The notes beneath the pieces were generated by a model. The model did not search any database, was not told the origin of the DNA, and worked only from the letters and a program-made list of their open reading frames with translations. A program made the translations under genes and the position numbers. Shown here one piece after another: positions 41,629 through 49,898 of a DNA stretch of 64,000 bases (within the stretch, counting starts at the first letter, position 1; every line of letters starts with the position of its first letter). The DNA lies in contig NZ_BDBQ01000001.1 in assembly GCF_001613065.1 (NCBI RefSeq), positions 434,001-498,000 of the forward strand, given 5' to 3'. Origin of the DNA: Nocardia miyunensis NBRC 108239. GTDB lineage: Bacteria; Actinomycetota; Actinomycetes; Mycobacteriales; Mycobacteriaceae.

Positions 41629-42737
41629 TTTTCGGCAAGGCTCGCTCGCGGGCGGGCGCCGACAACGTCTCCGAGTTGATCCGGGGTGCTGCCGTGCAAA
41701 ACGAGTTCGTCCGCGCCCGCGTCGCGATACCGCTCGAACATCTCCCAGCATTCGCTCGGAGTTCCCAGCGCCGCCGCACGGCGTATCCACTGCTCGGGCA
41801 GCGCACGGGCGACCTCGACCATCTGATCACGCTCGAGTACCGAATCGGCCGCGCCGCGAACACCGGCCAGGTGTGGATGGTCACGAACGCCGGCCAGCCG
41901 CTGCACATCCCAGCCGTTCACCGTCGCCAACTGCTCTCCGAACGTAGGAATCTGGTAGTAGGACACCGCACGACCGCCGACGACCGCCGCTTCTTCCTCC
42001 TCGGACATTCCGGACGCGACGATGACGGTGGCGTAGATCCGCACCGACTTCGGGTCCCGTCCCGCAGCGGTCGCGGCCTCACGCACCACATCCGCCGAGC
42101 GCCGAACAGCCTCCGGCGTCAGGAAAGGATGCAACAAGACCCCGTCGAAATGGCGGCCGGCGAGTTCGAGTCCCTTGGGTCCGATGGCCGCGAACACCAA
42201 CGGTGGGGTGGGCATCTCCGGCACATCGGTCAAGCGCAGCGATGGGAATGTTCCCGCTGGTCCGTCGTACTTCACCTTCTCGCCACGACACAGCCGACGA
42301 AAGATGTCGAGGGAATCGACCATGGATGCGTTGGTGGACTTCGGCAGTCCCACCGCACTCCACATCTTGTCGACCGAGCGACCGATGCCGAGTACGACAC
42401 GACCGTTCGACAGCCCCTGCGCTGTCATCGCCAACGACGCGAGCAGGGCCGGGTGCCGAGACTGAAAGTGCGTGATACCCGCAGCGATCTCGATGGTGCT
42501 GGTGACCTGACTGAACGCGCCCGCAAGCACGCCGAAGTCCTTGGTGCCCCACCGTTCGCTGAGCCACAGGGTGCTCATTCCCAGGCGCTCCGCTGCGATG
42601 GCCTGTGCGATCGCCGGTCGCGGATCGCGAACGCGACCGGGCAGCGCATAGCCGCCCAACGGCAAGTCTGTCGGCGCGGATGCGGCGGTCGGCTTGTCGC
42701 TCAGCGCTGCCACACGGGTGGATTCTTCGTGATTCAT
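41625..42737 (-). CDS. LLM-class (F420-dependent type) oxidoreductase
   Basis: A 370-residue luciferase-like protein; ATG 42737 is chosen because the family similarity begins soon after (GGYALPGRVRDPRPAIAQA). AERLGMSTLWLSERWGTKDF, GITHFQSRHPALLASLAMTA and GRVVLGIGRSVDKMW are typical F420-LLM segments, with AGRHFDGVLLHPFLTPEAV later. No ribosome binding site is seen and the candidate operator at 42746 ends 9 bases before the ATG. It is divergent from the kinase/dehydratase gene at 42860, sharing that operator. Confidence 0.85.
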   Translation of the reverse strand: MNHEESTRVAALSDKPTAASAPTDLPLGGYALPGRVRDPRPAIAQAIAAERLGMSTLWLSERWGTKDFGVLAGAFSQVTSTIEIAAGITHFQSRHPALLASLAMTAQGLSNGRVVLGIGRSVDKMWSAVGLPKSTNASMVDSLDIFRRLCRGEKVKYDGPAGTFPSLRLTDVPEMPTPPLVFAAIGPKGLELAGRHFDGVLLHPFLTPEAVRRSADVVREAATAAGRDPKSVRIYATVIVASGMSEEEEAAVVGGRAVSYYQIPTFGEQLATVNGWDVQRLAGVRDHPHLAGVRGAADSVLERDQMVEVARALPEQWIRRAAALGTPSECWEMFERYRDAGADELVLHGSTPDQLGDVVGARPRASLAEK

Positions 42738-42745
42738 TCGTCTAT

Positions 42746-42764
42746 TCTGACAGTATTGGTCACA
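42746..42764. promoter_or_regulatory. Candidate operator in the 42737/42860 divergent region
   Basis: TCTGAC-AGTATT-GGTCAC, spacer 6. It is very close to the minus-strand start codon and about 95 bases before the plus-strand start. Confidence 0.5.
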
Positions 42765-42859
42765 TACTTCTGCAATAGTCGGGAACCTGTGGGCGGCTGC
42801 GGTCCCGCGTCGGCCTATATGCCACAAGCCGCAACTGACGTTCAGACTCGAGGGAGCAC

Positions 42860-44416
42860 ATGGGTTACACGGCGACACGAGGGCAACTCGCGGGAGATGT
42901 CCGCGCCACACTCGAACAGTGGTTGCCCGACCGATTGGCACCGACCGCTCACACCGACTTCGAGATATCCGAATTCTCCGCACCGAACGCCGGCTACTCC
43001 GGCAAAACGGTGTTCTTCACTGCGTCCTGGACCGATGCCGCCGGTGTGCGCGTAATCCGCGACCTGGTTCTGAGAATGCAGGCTGCCGATCATCAACTCT
43101 TCACCGAACCCGATGCGGTCCGCCAGGCCGAGGTGATGCGGATACTCGGCCGCCACGCCGGTGTGTCGACGCCGACAATCGTTCTCACCGAACGAGACTC
43201 GGCGGTGCTCGGCGCTCCGTTCTACCTGATGGAACGTGTCGAAGGCCGCACGCCGTCGGATGTCCCGAGCTGGCACAAACGTGGCTGGACCACCGAGCTC
43301 ACCGTTGATCAGCGGGAAGCGATGTGTGACAACGCATTACGCGCACTTGTTGCTGTGCACCAGATCGACGATGCCGAAGATCTCGCATTCCTGCGCGGAC
43401 CCGGCACCGGCGGAACGCCACTCGAGCGCTACGTCGACAACGTACGACGCTGGTACGAACAGCGGCGCAATGATCTCGTCGTGGGTACCGAGGAACTCGC
43501 ATCGGCGATGACGGAGTTACTCGAACACGCGCCGCATACCGATGCCGAGACCGTGGTCTGGGGGGACGCCCGGGTAGGCAACATGTCGTTTGCCGAGGAT
43601 CTGTCGGTTTCAGCACTCTACGACTGGGAGACAGCATCGACCGGTCCGGCGGACATCGACCTCGGATGGTGGCTGATGTTCGAGCGCTACCTCTGTGAGG
43701 CGCTCGGCTTCACCAGAATGCTGGGAGTTCCCGATGACGAGGAAACGGTCCGCCGTTACCTGAGCTTCGGCGGGCGACTCATCGGCGACATCTCCTACTT
43801 CCAGCTGCTGGCTGCGGTGGTGCTGGCTCTCATCACCAATCGTCTTGCTCTGCTGCTCATTCGCGACGGACTCGATGAAACCACCGCCCGCAGTTATCCC
43901 ACGACAGCGGTGGCGCTCGTCGAGCGCTATCGCACCGATCACCTTCAACAGAGGAGACACCCGGCCATGACGACCGAATCCCCCACTCCCGCACCAGTCG
44001 GCACAGTGGGCGACAGCTGGGAAGTGTTCATCGAACGCGGCAAGATCCGCGAGTTCGCCGCCGCGATGCAGTCGGACAACGAGGCCTACCAGGGACCCGA
44101 AGCCGTTGTTCCGCCGACGTTTCTGATCAATGCCGTGCAGTGGGCACCGCCGGGTGCCCGTGTGACAGTGGGATTCGATCGCAAACGACTGCTCCATGGC
44201 GAGCAGGAGTACATCTTCCACGGCGAACTACCCCGAGCCGGTGACAAACTCATCGCGCAGGAACGAGTTCTGGACCGTTACGCCAAGCCCGGTAAGCGTG
44301 GCGGTGAGATGACGTTCGCCGTCGTCGCCACCGAGTTCCGCTCCCCCGAGGGCGCGTTGATCGCCGAAGCACGTGCCACGTTCATCCAGACAGCAGCCAG
44401 AGGAGAGTCGAAATGA
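42860..44416 (+). CDS. Fusion: APH-like kinase plus MaoC-type (FAS1-like) dehydratase domain
   Basis: An uninterrupted 518-codon frame. Residues 1-365 are an APH-fold kinase-like protein (APNAGYSGKTVFF, LVLRMQ, catalytic loop VVWGDARVGNMSF, metal site LYDWETASTGPADIDLGWW). Residues 370-518 are an N-terminal-type MaoC/FAS1-like hydratase domain (FIERGKIREFAAAMQSDNEAY, GGEMTFAVVATEFRS). The junction, HLQQRRHPAMTT, is encoded over an excellent AGAGGAGA box 7 bases before an ATG at 43967, so the dehydratase half can also be made alone. Either the kinase gene lost its stop or this is a true fusion. The neighbour (44413) supplies the complementary hot-dog subunit. Confidence 0.85.
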   Translation: MGYTATRGQLAGDVRATLEQWLPDRLAPTAHTDFEISEFSAPNAGYSGKTVFFTASWTDAAGVRVIRDLVLRMQAADHQLFTEPDAVRQAEVMRILGRHAGVSTPTIVLTERDSAVLGAPFYLMERVEGRTPSDVPSWHKRGWTTELTVDQREAMCDNALRALVAVHQIDDAEDLAFLRGPGTGGTPLERYVDNVRRWYEQRRNDLVVGTEELASAMTELLEHAPHTDAETVVWGDARVGNMSFAEDLSVSALYDWETASTGPADIDLGWWLMFERYLCEALGFTRMLGVPDDEETVRRYLSFGGRLIGDISYFQLLAAVVLALITNRLALLLIRDGLDETTARSYPTTAVALVERYRTDHLQQRRHPAMTTESPTPAPVGTVGDSWEVFIERGKIREFAAAMQSDNEAYQGPEAVVPPTFLINAVQWAPPGARVTVGFDRKRLLHGEQEYIFHGELPRAGDKLIAQERVLDRYAKPGKRGGEMTFAVVATEFRSPEGALIAEARATFIQTAARGESK

Positions 44417-44841
44417 CCGGGACCGCTACCGCAATTGCCGTCGGAACCAGGGCGCAGCCCCGCACCTTCGGACCGCTGACCACGCAGATGTTCGTTCGAT
44501 ACTCCGGTGCGTCAGGTGATCTGAACCCGATGCACTATGACGACATCATCGCCCGAGCAGCGGGCCATCCGTCGGTGTTCTCCCAAGGAATGCATCAGTC
44601 CGCGCTCCTGGCCACGTTCGCCACCGACTGGCTCGGCGCGACCAACCTTCGTCGGTTCGGGGTCCGGTTCAAGGAACAGGTGTGGCCGGGGGACATTCTG
44701 ACCTGCACGGGCGAAGTCACCGACACCCGACCGACCTCTGATGGAGGGCAACTCGTCACCGTTGAGCTGACCTGCACGCGTCAGACCGGTGGGGCGGCGA
44801 TCACCGGCACCGCCGAATTCCGGATCGACATCGGCTCGTAA
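44413..44841 (+). CDS. MaoC-type enoyl-CoA hydratase, catalytic subunit
   Basis: A 142-residue hot-dog protein coupled by ATGA to the preceding gene. SGASGDLNPMHYDD holds the hydratase-2 catalytic pair Asp36 and His41 (D-x4-H), followed by FSQGMHQSALLATFATDWLG and FKEQVWPGDILTCTGEV. In ChsH1-ChsH2-like enzymes one subunit gives the hot-dog with the active-site dyad and the other, like the domain fused at 43967-44416, gives a bigger pocket for bulky (for example steroid) enoyl-CoAs. I expect these two to form one (R)-hydratase. Confidence 0.9.
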   Translation: MTGTATAIAVGTRAQPRTFGPLTTQMFVRYSGASGDLNPMHYDDIIARAAGHPSVFSQGMHQSALLATFATDWLGATNLRRFGVRFKEQVWPGDILTCTGEVTDTRPTSDGGQLVTVELTCTRQTGGAAITGTAEFRIDIGS

Positions 44842-44894
44842 CCAAGGCACACCATGGCGCCGGTTCGCTATGCGGGCACATCTCGTCATAAGCT

Positions 44895-44910
44895 GTTCAT
44901 TGATGTCAGA
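44895..44910. promoter_or_regulatory. Candidate operator overlapping the tandem-TetR start codon
   Basis: On the minus strand TCTGAC-ATCAA-TGAA; on the plus strand its core ATGTCAGAT includes the ATG at 44903. Binding here would repress the regulator's own gene. Confidence 0.5.
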
Positions 44911-46231
44911 TAATCCGATCACTCGTCGCGCAAGTTATGGCCCATCGAGTCCTGAGGTGGGGACACGGGGCGCGAACACGCGCAGCAAAATCGTCGAAGT
45001 GTCACTCGAACTCTTCGGTGAAGTCGGATTCTTCAATACCTCGGTCGATACCATCGCGAAGGGTGCGGGAATCTCCCGCGCCACCTTGTACCAGTACTTT
45101 CCCGGCAAGGACGCGATCTTTCTCGAACTCCTGGAGGAGTGCGGCCGCGCCCTGTTCCGGGTCGCGCGCCGGATCGGGCCACTGGGTCCCACGGACGTGG
45201 GATTCGACAACCTGAACTGGTGGCTCGGTGAATGGAGCTGGGTCTTCGAGAAGTACTCCACCATGTTCGTGCAGTGGACGGGGGTCGCGTCCTCGGATAC
45301 CGCAGTACGCCCGGAAATCAATCGATTCGTCGGCGGATACAACCACCGGATCGCCGATCGCCTGGTGTCCTCCGGACTGGTCGGGATGGACGCCGGCGCC
45401 GCTGCCGCGACGATGACCGCGGTGGTGCACAGGATGAACCTGTTCATTCACACCGACCGCGCTTACGGCCGCGACACACAGTCGGTGGTCGACTCGGTGT
45501 CGGTCTTCCTACAGCTGATGTTGTTTCCCGATACGCCCGACTCGGTACTGAGCGGCCTGGGACTCAGCGCGGTGGGGCACGAATCCATAGATGTCCCTCC
45601 GATTCCCGAAGTAGCGGGACTCACCATGCAAGATCGCACCGCCGGATTGAGCAAGCGCGCGGTCAACACGGTGCAGTCGCTGGTGGAAGCGGGTGCCGTT
45701 CAGTTTCGTGAGCGGGGCTACCACCGCACGAGCGTCGACGACATCGTCGAACAGGCAGGTCTTGCGCGCGGCACCTTCTACAAGTACTTCAGCGAGAAGC
45801 AGGACCTTCTGGTCGCACTGAGTACCGAAGCCATCGCGTCGACAGTCGATTTCGCTGACCGGATCATGCGGATCGACCCGATGGCCTCGGACGACACCGA
45901 ATTCCGCCAGTGGCTCGACGAATACGTTCACTTCTCGCATCGCTTCGCCGGCACCATCGACGCCTGGACCGAACACAGTACCGACAGCGACATCGTCCTG
46001 CGCCTGGGGTCGTTCGGGCAGGCGAAGATGGACAGCGCGTTGCTACGAGCCGTCAGCTCGCGTAAGCGCGACTACCCGTTCGACCCGGTGATGGCGGCAC
46101 TGATCTTCCGCGCCGTCATCGCTCGCGTGCCAGAGGCCATTCAGGAGCTCCCGACGCCTCTGTCGCGCGACGAGGTTCTCGATCTCCTGATCGCTGGCGT
46201 GCGACGCGGATTTTTCACTCGAGCGCGCTGA
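44903..46231 (+). CDS. Tandem-domain TetR regulator (Mce3R-like architecture)
   Basis: A 442-residue protein with two complete TetR units. Unit 1: helix-turn-helix at about 26-72 (NTRSKIVEVSLELFGE, AKGAGISRATLYQYFPGKD). Unit 2: about 250-302 (KRAVNTVQSLVEAGAVQF, VEQAGLARGTFYKYFSEKQD). Each is followed by its own helical domain. M. tuberculosis Mce3R is the known precedent for a double TetR that controls lipid-import and acyl-CoA dehydrogenase genes, binding as a monomer to asymmetric sites. Unequal helix-turn-helices fit the imperfect, variably spaced repeat found in front of most operons here. No ribosome binding site is evident and the operator overlaps the ATG, so autoregulation is likely. 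It is my leading candidate for the window-wide regulator. Confidence 0.88.
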   Translation: MSDNPITRRASYGPSSPEVGTRGANTRSKIVEVSLELFGEVGFFNTSVDTIAKGAGISRATLYQYFPGKDAIFLELLEECGRALFRVARRIGPLGPTDVGFDNLNWWLGEWSWVFEKYSTMFVQWTGVASSDTAVRPEINRFVGGYNHRIADRLVSSGLVGMDAGAAAATMTAVVHRMNLFIHTDRAYGRDTQSVVDSVSVFLQLMLFPDTPDSVLSGLGLSAVGHESIDVPPIPEVAGLTMQDRTAGLSKRAVNTVQSLVEAGAVQFRERGYHRTSVDDIVEQAGLARGTFYKYFSEKQDLLVALSTEAIASTVDFADRIMRIDPMASDDTEFRQWLDEYVHFSHRFAGTIDAWTEHSTDSDIVLRLGSFGQAKMDSALLRAVSSRKRDYPFDPVMAALIFRAVIARVPEAIQELPTPLSRDEVLDLLIAGVRRGFFTRAR

Positions 46232-46242
46232 TTTCAGCAGCA

Positions 46243-46323
46243 TCTGACAGCATGTTCCCGGATTGAATGTGCTGATACGACACCATTCGTCGTCCTTCTT
46301 GAATATTTCTGACGTTTGTGTCA
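46243..46323. promoter_or_regulatory. Two candidate operators upstream of SDR 46409
   Basis: TCTGAC-AGCA-TGTTCC at 46243-46256 and the strong TCTGAC-GTTTG-TGTCA at 46308-46323, in the gap between the tandem-TetR stop and the SDR. Confidence 0.55.
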
Positions 46324-46408
46324 TTTTAAGGTGGTGGACCGGTACGCACCGTCTCGGCCACGAGTACTCACCACGTCACGACACTCGCGCCAGGAGAGGA
46401 TCCATCAT

Positions 46409-47179
46409 ATGGACATCAGCACAGCGTCCGCGCTCGTCACCGGGGGCGCAGGTGGCCTCGGTGAGGCAACCGTCCGTCAGCTCGCGGCCAAGGGCACCGC
46501 GGTCGTCATCGCCGATCTCAACGACGAGAAGGGCAAGGCGCTCGAGGCCGAGCTGGGCGGGAAGGTCAGGTACGTCAGCACCGATGTGATGGATGAGACC
46601 AGCGTCAACGCCGCACTGGCCGCAGCGAACGAACTCGCCTCGTTACGAATCGTCGTCAATGCGCACGGCGGCGGCGCCGGAGCGTCCCGAGTGGTCGGTA
46701 AGGACGGCGAACCGGCGTCGTTCGAGCAGTTCCAGTGGTACATCAACCTGTTCCTCAACGGCACGTTCAACGTGCTGCGACTCGGTGCCGCCAGCATGGC
46801 CCGGAACGAGCCCGCCGGCGAAAGCGGGCGCGGCGTCATCATCAACACCGCCAGTATCGCCGCCTTCGAAGGCCAGATCGGTCAGACCGCGTACTCGGCA
46901 GCCAAGGGTGGCGTCGTCGGCCTCACCCTGCCCGCCGCACGCGATCTGACCAAGCTCGGCATTCGCGTCATGGCAATCGCTCCGGGAACGTTCTTCACCC
47001 CTGCGTTCCGGATGGAACGTGAAGAGGCCGAGAAGTTCTGGGGGTCGAACGTTCCGTTCCCCAACCGCATGGGCAGCCCGTCCGAATACGCCGGGCTCGT
47101 GCAGCACATCGCCGAGAACGACTATCTGAACGGTGAGGTGATCCGGATCGACGGCGCGCTGCGGTTCTCGCCCAAGTAG
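46409..47179 (+). CDS. SDR, type-II 3-hydroxyacyl-CoA dehydrogenase-like (HSD10 type)
   Basis: A 256-residue SDR from ATG 46409 with AGGAGAGGA upstream. VTGGAGGLGEATV, IADLNDEKG (NAD), VNAHGGGAG in place of NNAG, and catalytic Ser, Tyr and Lys in NTASIAAFEG and TAYSAAKGGVVGL. The FEGQIGQTAYSAAKGG, TLPAARDLTKLGIRVMAIAPG and FPNRMGSPSEYA segments are hallmarks of HSD17B10/type-II HADH, which oxidise 2-methyl-3-hydroxyacyl-CoAs and some steroids. It would act after the MaoC hydratase. Two operators precede it and a long perfect hairpin follows. Confidence 0.9.
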   Translation: MDISTASALVTGGAGGLGEATVRQLAAKGTAVVIADLNDEKGKALEAELGGKVRYVSTDVMDETSVNAALAAANELASLRIVVNAHGGGAGASRVVGKDGEPASFEQFQWYINLFLNGTFNVLRLGAASMARNEPAGESGRGVIINTASIAAFEGQIGQTAYSAAKGGVVGLTLPAARDLTKLGIRVMAIAPGTFFTPAFRMEREEAEKFWGSNVPFPNRMGSPSEYAGLVQHIAENDYLNGEVIRIDGALRFSPK

Positions 47180-47204
47180 ACCGAGCCGACAGTCGCATCG
47201 AGCA

Positions 47205-47250
47205 CATCGGTCCGGTTCGCTCGGAGTACTCCGAGCGAACCGGACCGATG
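47205..47250. terminator. Perfect 46-base palindrome (probable bidirectional terminator)
   Basis: CATCGGTCCGGTTCGCTCGG and its exact complement are joined without any mismatch, a stem of up to 23 base pairs. It lies 26 bases after the SDR stop and just past the dead CoA-transferase remnant on the other strand, so it can end transcription from both sides. Confidence 0.75.
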
Positions 47251-47252
47251 TC

Positions 47253-47434
47253 GTTGGTAGAGCAGAACGTCAGATTCCCGACATTTGCACACGATCAGCG
47301 ACGGGTGACTCAGCGCCAGGGCGTCTGAACCGAGCCCCATCGCCGAGGTCCGCCAGTTGTCGAGTGGCGTACGGCGCAGCGACCGCCTGCTCGAGGCTGA
47401 CGACGGTGATGTCGTCGAGCGGCAACTCGGTCAT
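47253..47434 (-). pseudogene. CaiB/BaiF CoA transferase, 5' remnant
   Basis: From ATG 47434 (with an AGAGGC box) the frame reads TELPLDDITVVSLEQAVAAP and YATRQLADLG, the standard beginning of a CaiB-type transferase. It then jumps, in another frame, to GLGSDALALSHPSLIVC, which in intact relatives is about 70 residues later, and ends before the palindrome. The remaining 300 residues are gone. It follows the FadE34-like gene by 25 bases and was the next gene of that operon. Confidence 0.8.
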
Positions 47435-47459
47435 GGTGCTTGCCTCTGGTTCCTGTCCG

Positions 47460-49613
47460 TCAGCGAGTGAGGGGATCTCGGGGAAGTCCGAGCAGACGCT
47501 CGGCGATGGTGTTTCGCATGATCTCCGACGTCCCGCCTGCGATCGTCAGACACCGGGTGAACAGGTAGTCGTAGGACAGGTCCGGTGACTCTCCCGTCAC
47601 CGCCCCGGTCCCCGCCAGTTCCATCCCGAGGTTCGTGATCCGCTGCGAATGTTCGGCTTTGAGCAGCTTGGTCACGTTTGCCTCGGGCCCTGGCCCGGCA
47701 CCGATGATCGCCCGCGCGGCCTGGCGGAGATTCAGTAGCCGCAGCGTATGTTCTTCGGCGAGCATCTCACCCACCGCACGCTCATCGTCGATGCGCGGGG
47801 GTGTGGATCCGTCGAGCAGCTTGACCAGTTCGACGCCGGTGAATCCGATCGAACCGCTCCCGCCGCCGATGGACACCCGCTCGTTACCGAGCGTGGCACG
47901 AGCGACCTTCCAGCCCTGGCCTTCTCCGCCGACCACATCGGCGTCGGGCACGAAGACATCATCGAAGAAGACCTCGTTGAACAATTCGTCGCCGGTGATT
48001 TCACGCAGCGGTCTGACCTCGACTCCGGGGGCCTCGAGATCGATCGCCATCATCGATACTCCGGCGTGCTTGGACGCAGTGGGGTCGGTGCGCACCGTCG
48101 CCAATCCCCATTTGCAGTGCAGCGCGGCGCTGGTCCACACTTTCTGCCCGGTGACCCGCCAGCCGCCCTCGACGCGCTTACCCGCAGTACGCACTGCTGC
48201 GGCATCCGATCCCGCGCCCGGCTCACTGAAGAGCTGACACCAGTCGGTGTTACCACGAAGAACGTCATCGACCCACCGCTCCTTCTGCTCGTCCGTACCT
48301 TCCTGCGAGATCGTCAGGTTCACCCACCCACCGATCCCGAGTTCGGGAAGGTCGACTCCCCGGAATTCCTCTTCGATCACCAACTGCTCGATCACTCCAG
48401 CAGCTCGGCCCCACGGAGCAGGCCAATGCGGGACGAGATACCCGCTGTCCACCAGGAAGTTCCGACGCTCGGACTCGGGAAGCGTGGCCAGGTGCTCGAC
48501 GGCGTCGCGGGCATCCGTGCGGTATTTGTCCGCCTCGTCCGGCAATTCGAACAACGCACCGTGCGCTTCGCCGGATCGGAACGCGGCCGTGATGTCCGAC
48601 AGCGGCTCTCGGTCGTCCAACAGTGCCGCAACGGTCTGAGCGCGCCGCAGATACAGGTGCGCATCGTGCTCCCAGGTGAACCCGATTCCGCCGTGGAGCT
48701 GAATGTTGGTGCGCGCGGTCATGACCTGAGCCCGCGCCGCGTGCGACGCCGCGACCGCGGCGGCGAACCACGCGCCCTCCACATCGCTCGAGCGAGCGGC
48801 ATCCCAGGTTGCCGCGACTGTCTTCTCCGCCTCGATGAGCATATTCGCGCAGTGATGCTTGACCGCCTGAAATGTGCCGATGGCCCGGCCGAACTGTTCC
48901 CGTGTCTTCGCGTATGCGGTCGCCTCCTCGAGGCATGCGAGCGAGCTGCCCACCGCCTCCGCCGAGGCAAGGATGCGGAACAACGTTGTGGCGCTTCGCG
49001 CCGCCCCGCGTAGAACTCTGTCGGATTCGACCACTGCACCGGCGACGGTTACCTTGCCGATCCGACGCGTCGGATCGAGTCCCTTCTGAACCTCGATCGA
49101 TACTCCCGCCGCAGTGGGATCGAGGAGCACGACGTCGTCGCCGACGAGCAACGCCAGGACGTCGGCATCCGGTGCGCCGAGAACCGCTCGGCTCTCCCCG
49201 CTGAGAATTCCGTCCCCATCCAGGACGAGCCCGTCCGACAACCCGAGAGCCCCGACGGTGCTTCCGGCGGCCAGTCCGGGCAGGAGCGCGGATCGCACCG
49301 CGTCCGGCGCGCAGCGATCGATGACGGCAGAAGCGGCCACGGTAGGCAGAAACGGTCCGGGTGACACTTCGTGTCCCAGCGCCTCGAGGACGACACTCAG
49401 TTCCGGCAGCCCGAATCCGGACCCGCCGTACTCTTCGGGGAGATGCAACCCGAGCCATCCGAGTTCTGCCGTGGCGGCCCACAGGGGTAGCGCCGAGAAG
49501 TCGGTGACACAGTCCAGTGTCCCCCGCGCGGTCTGGCGCGCCTTGTGCCGCGCCAGATGAGATACCGCCACGTCAGCAAGGTCCTTGTGTTCCTCCGAGA
49601 TCGCCAATGCCAT
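47460..49613 (-). CDS. Two-domain acyl-CoA dehydrogenase (FadE34-like)
   Basis: A 717-residue protein made of two acyl-CoA dehydrogenase units. Residues 1-360 resemble the partner-type subunit (LGLHLPEEYGGSGFGLPELS, TREQFGRAIGTFQAVKHHCA, QLHGGIGFTWEHDAHLYLRR); residues 375-717 are the FAD/substrate-loop-bearing type (CQLFSEPGAGSDAAAVRT, GQKVWTSAALHCKWG, TIAGGTSEIMRNTIAERLL). M. tuberculosis FadE34 (ChsE3) has the same size and order and acts on steroid side-chain CoA esters; here it is a covalent version of the separate pairs at 1834/3020 and 27377/28098. It is divergent from the CoA ligase 49899, with three candidate operators between them. Confidence 0.92.
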   Translation of the reverse strand: MALAISEEHKDLADVAVSHLARHKARQTARGTLDCVTDFSALPLWAATAELGWLGLHLPEEYGGSGFGLPELSVVLEALGHEVSPGPFLPTVAASAVIDRCAPDAVRSALLPGLAAGSTVGALGLSDGLVLDGDGILSGESRAVLGAPDADVLALLVGDDVVLLDPTAAGVSIEVQKGLDPTRRIGKVTVAGAVVESDRVLRGAARSATTLFRILASAEAVGSSLACLEEATAYAKTREQFGRAIGTFQAVKHHCANMLIEAEKTVAATWDAARSSDVEGAWFAAAVAASHAARAQVMTARTNIQLHGGIGFTWEHDAHLYLRRAQTVAALLDDREPLSDITAAFRSGEAHGALFELPDEADKYRTDARDAVEHLATLPESERRNFLVDSGYLVPHWPAPWGRAAGVIEQLVIEEEFRGVDLPELGIGGWVNLTISQEGTDEQKERWVDDVLRGNTDWCQLFSEPGAGSDAAAVRTAGKRVEGGWRVTGQKVWTSAALHCKWGLATVRTDPTASKHAGVSMMAIDLEAPGVEVRPLREITGDELFNEVFFDDVFVPDADVVGGEGQGWKVARATLGNERVSIGGGSGSIGFTGVELVKLLDGSTPPRIDDERAVGEMLAEEHTLRLLNLRQAARAIIGAGPGPEANVTKLLKAEHSQRITNLGMELAGTGAVTGESPDLSYDYLFTRCLTIAGGTSEIMRNTIAERLLGLPRDPLTR

Positions 49614-49663
49614 GGCGGTACTACCTTTCGATCGGGTGAGCGGACACCGGTCACCGAAGTTTG

Positions 49664-49840
49664 TGACCTCAGATGTCAGATTAAAGCTATCGAATCCGAA
49701 GGATATCTGACAGCAGAATCCGCGGAACAGTCATGCTCCGATGCGCGGCACTATCCCTCTTTGCAGGTCAGTGGCTATACTCCGAGCCCAGTCCCCGATC
49801 AAGGGTCTCCTCATTTCCCGATTGTGGACAAGCTGTCAGA
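49664..49840. promoter_or_regulatory. Cluster of three candidate operators in the 49613/49899 divergent region
   Basis: On the minus strand TCTGAC-ATCTGA-GGTCAC (49664-49681), on the plus strand TCTGAC-AGCAG (49707-49720, left half only), and on the minus strand TCTGAC-AGCT-TGTCC (49826-49840). The spread over 180 bases suggests separate control of the two directions. Confidence 0.5.
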
Positions 49841-49898
49841 ATATGGCCTATCGTGCTGGGAGAGTTAGCACGACACCACCAGGAGTGGACAGCCGCCC

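Noticed and set aside
47265..47275. A TCTGAC core inside the CaiB remnant
   Set aside because: It lies in former coding sequence, lacks the TGTCA arm at the right distance, and such hexamers occur by chance.
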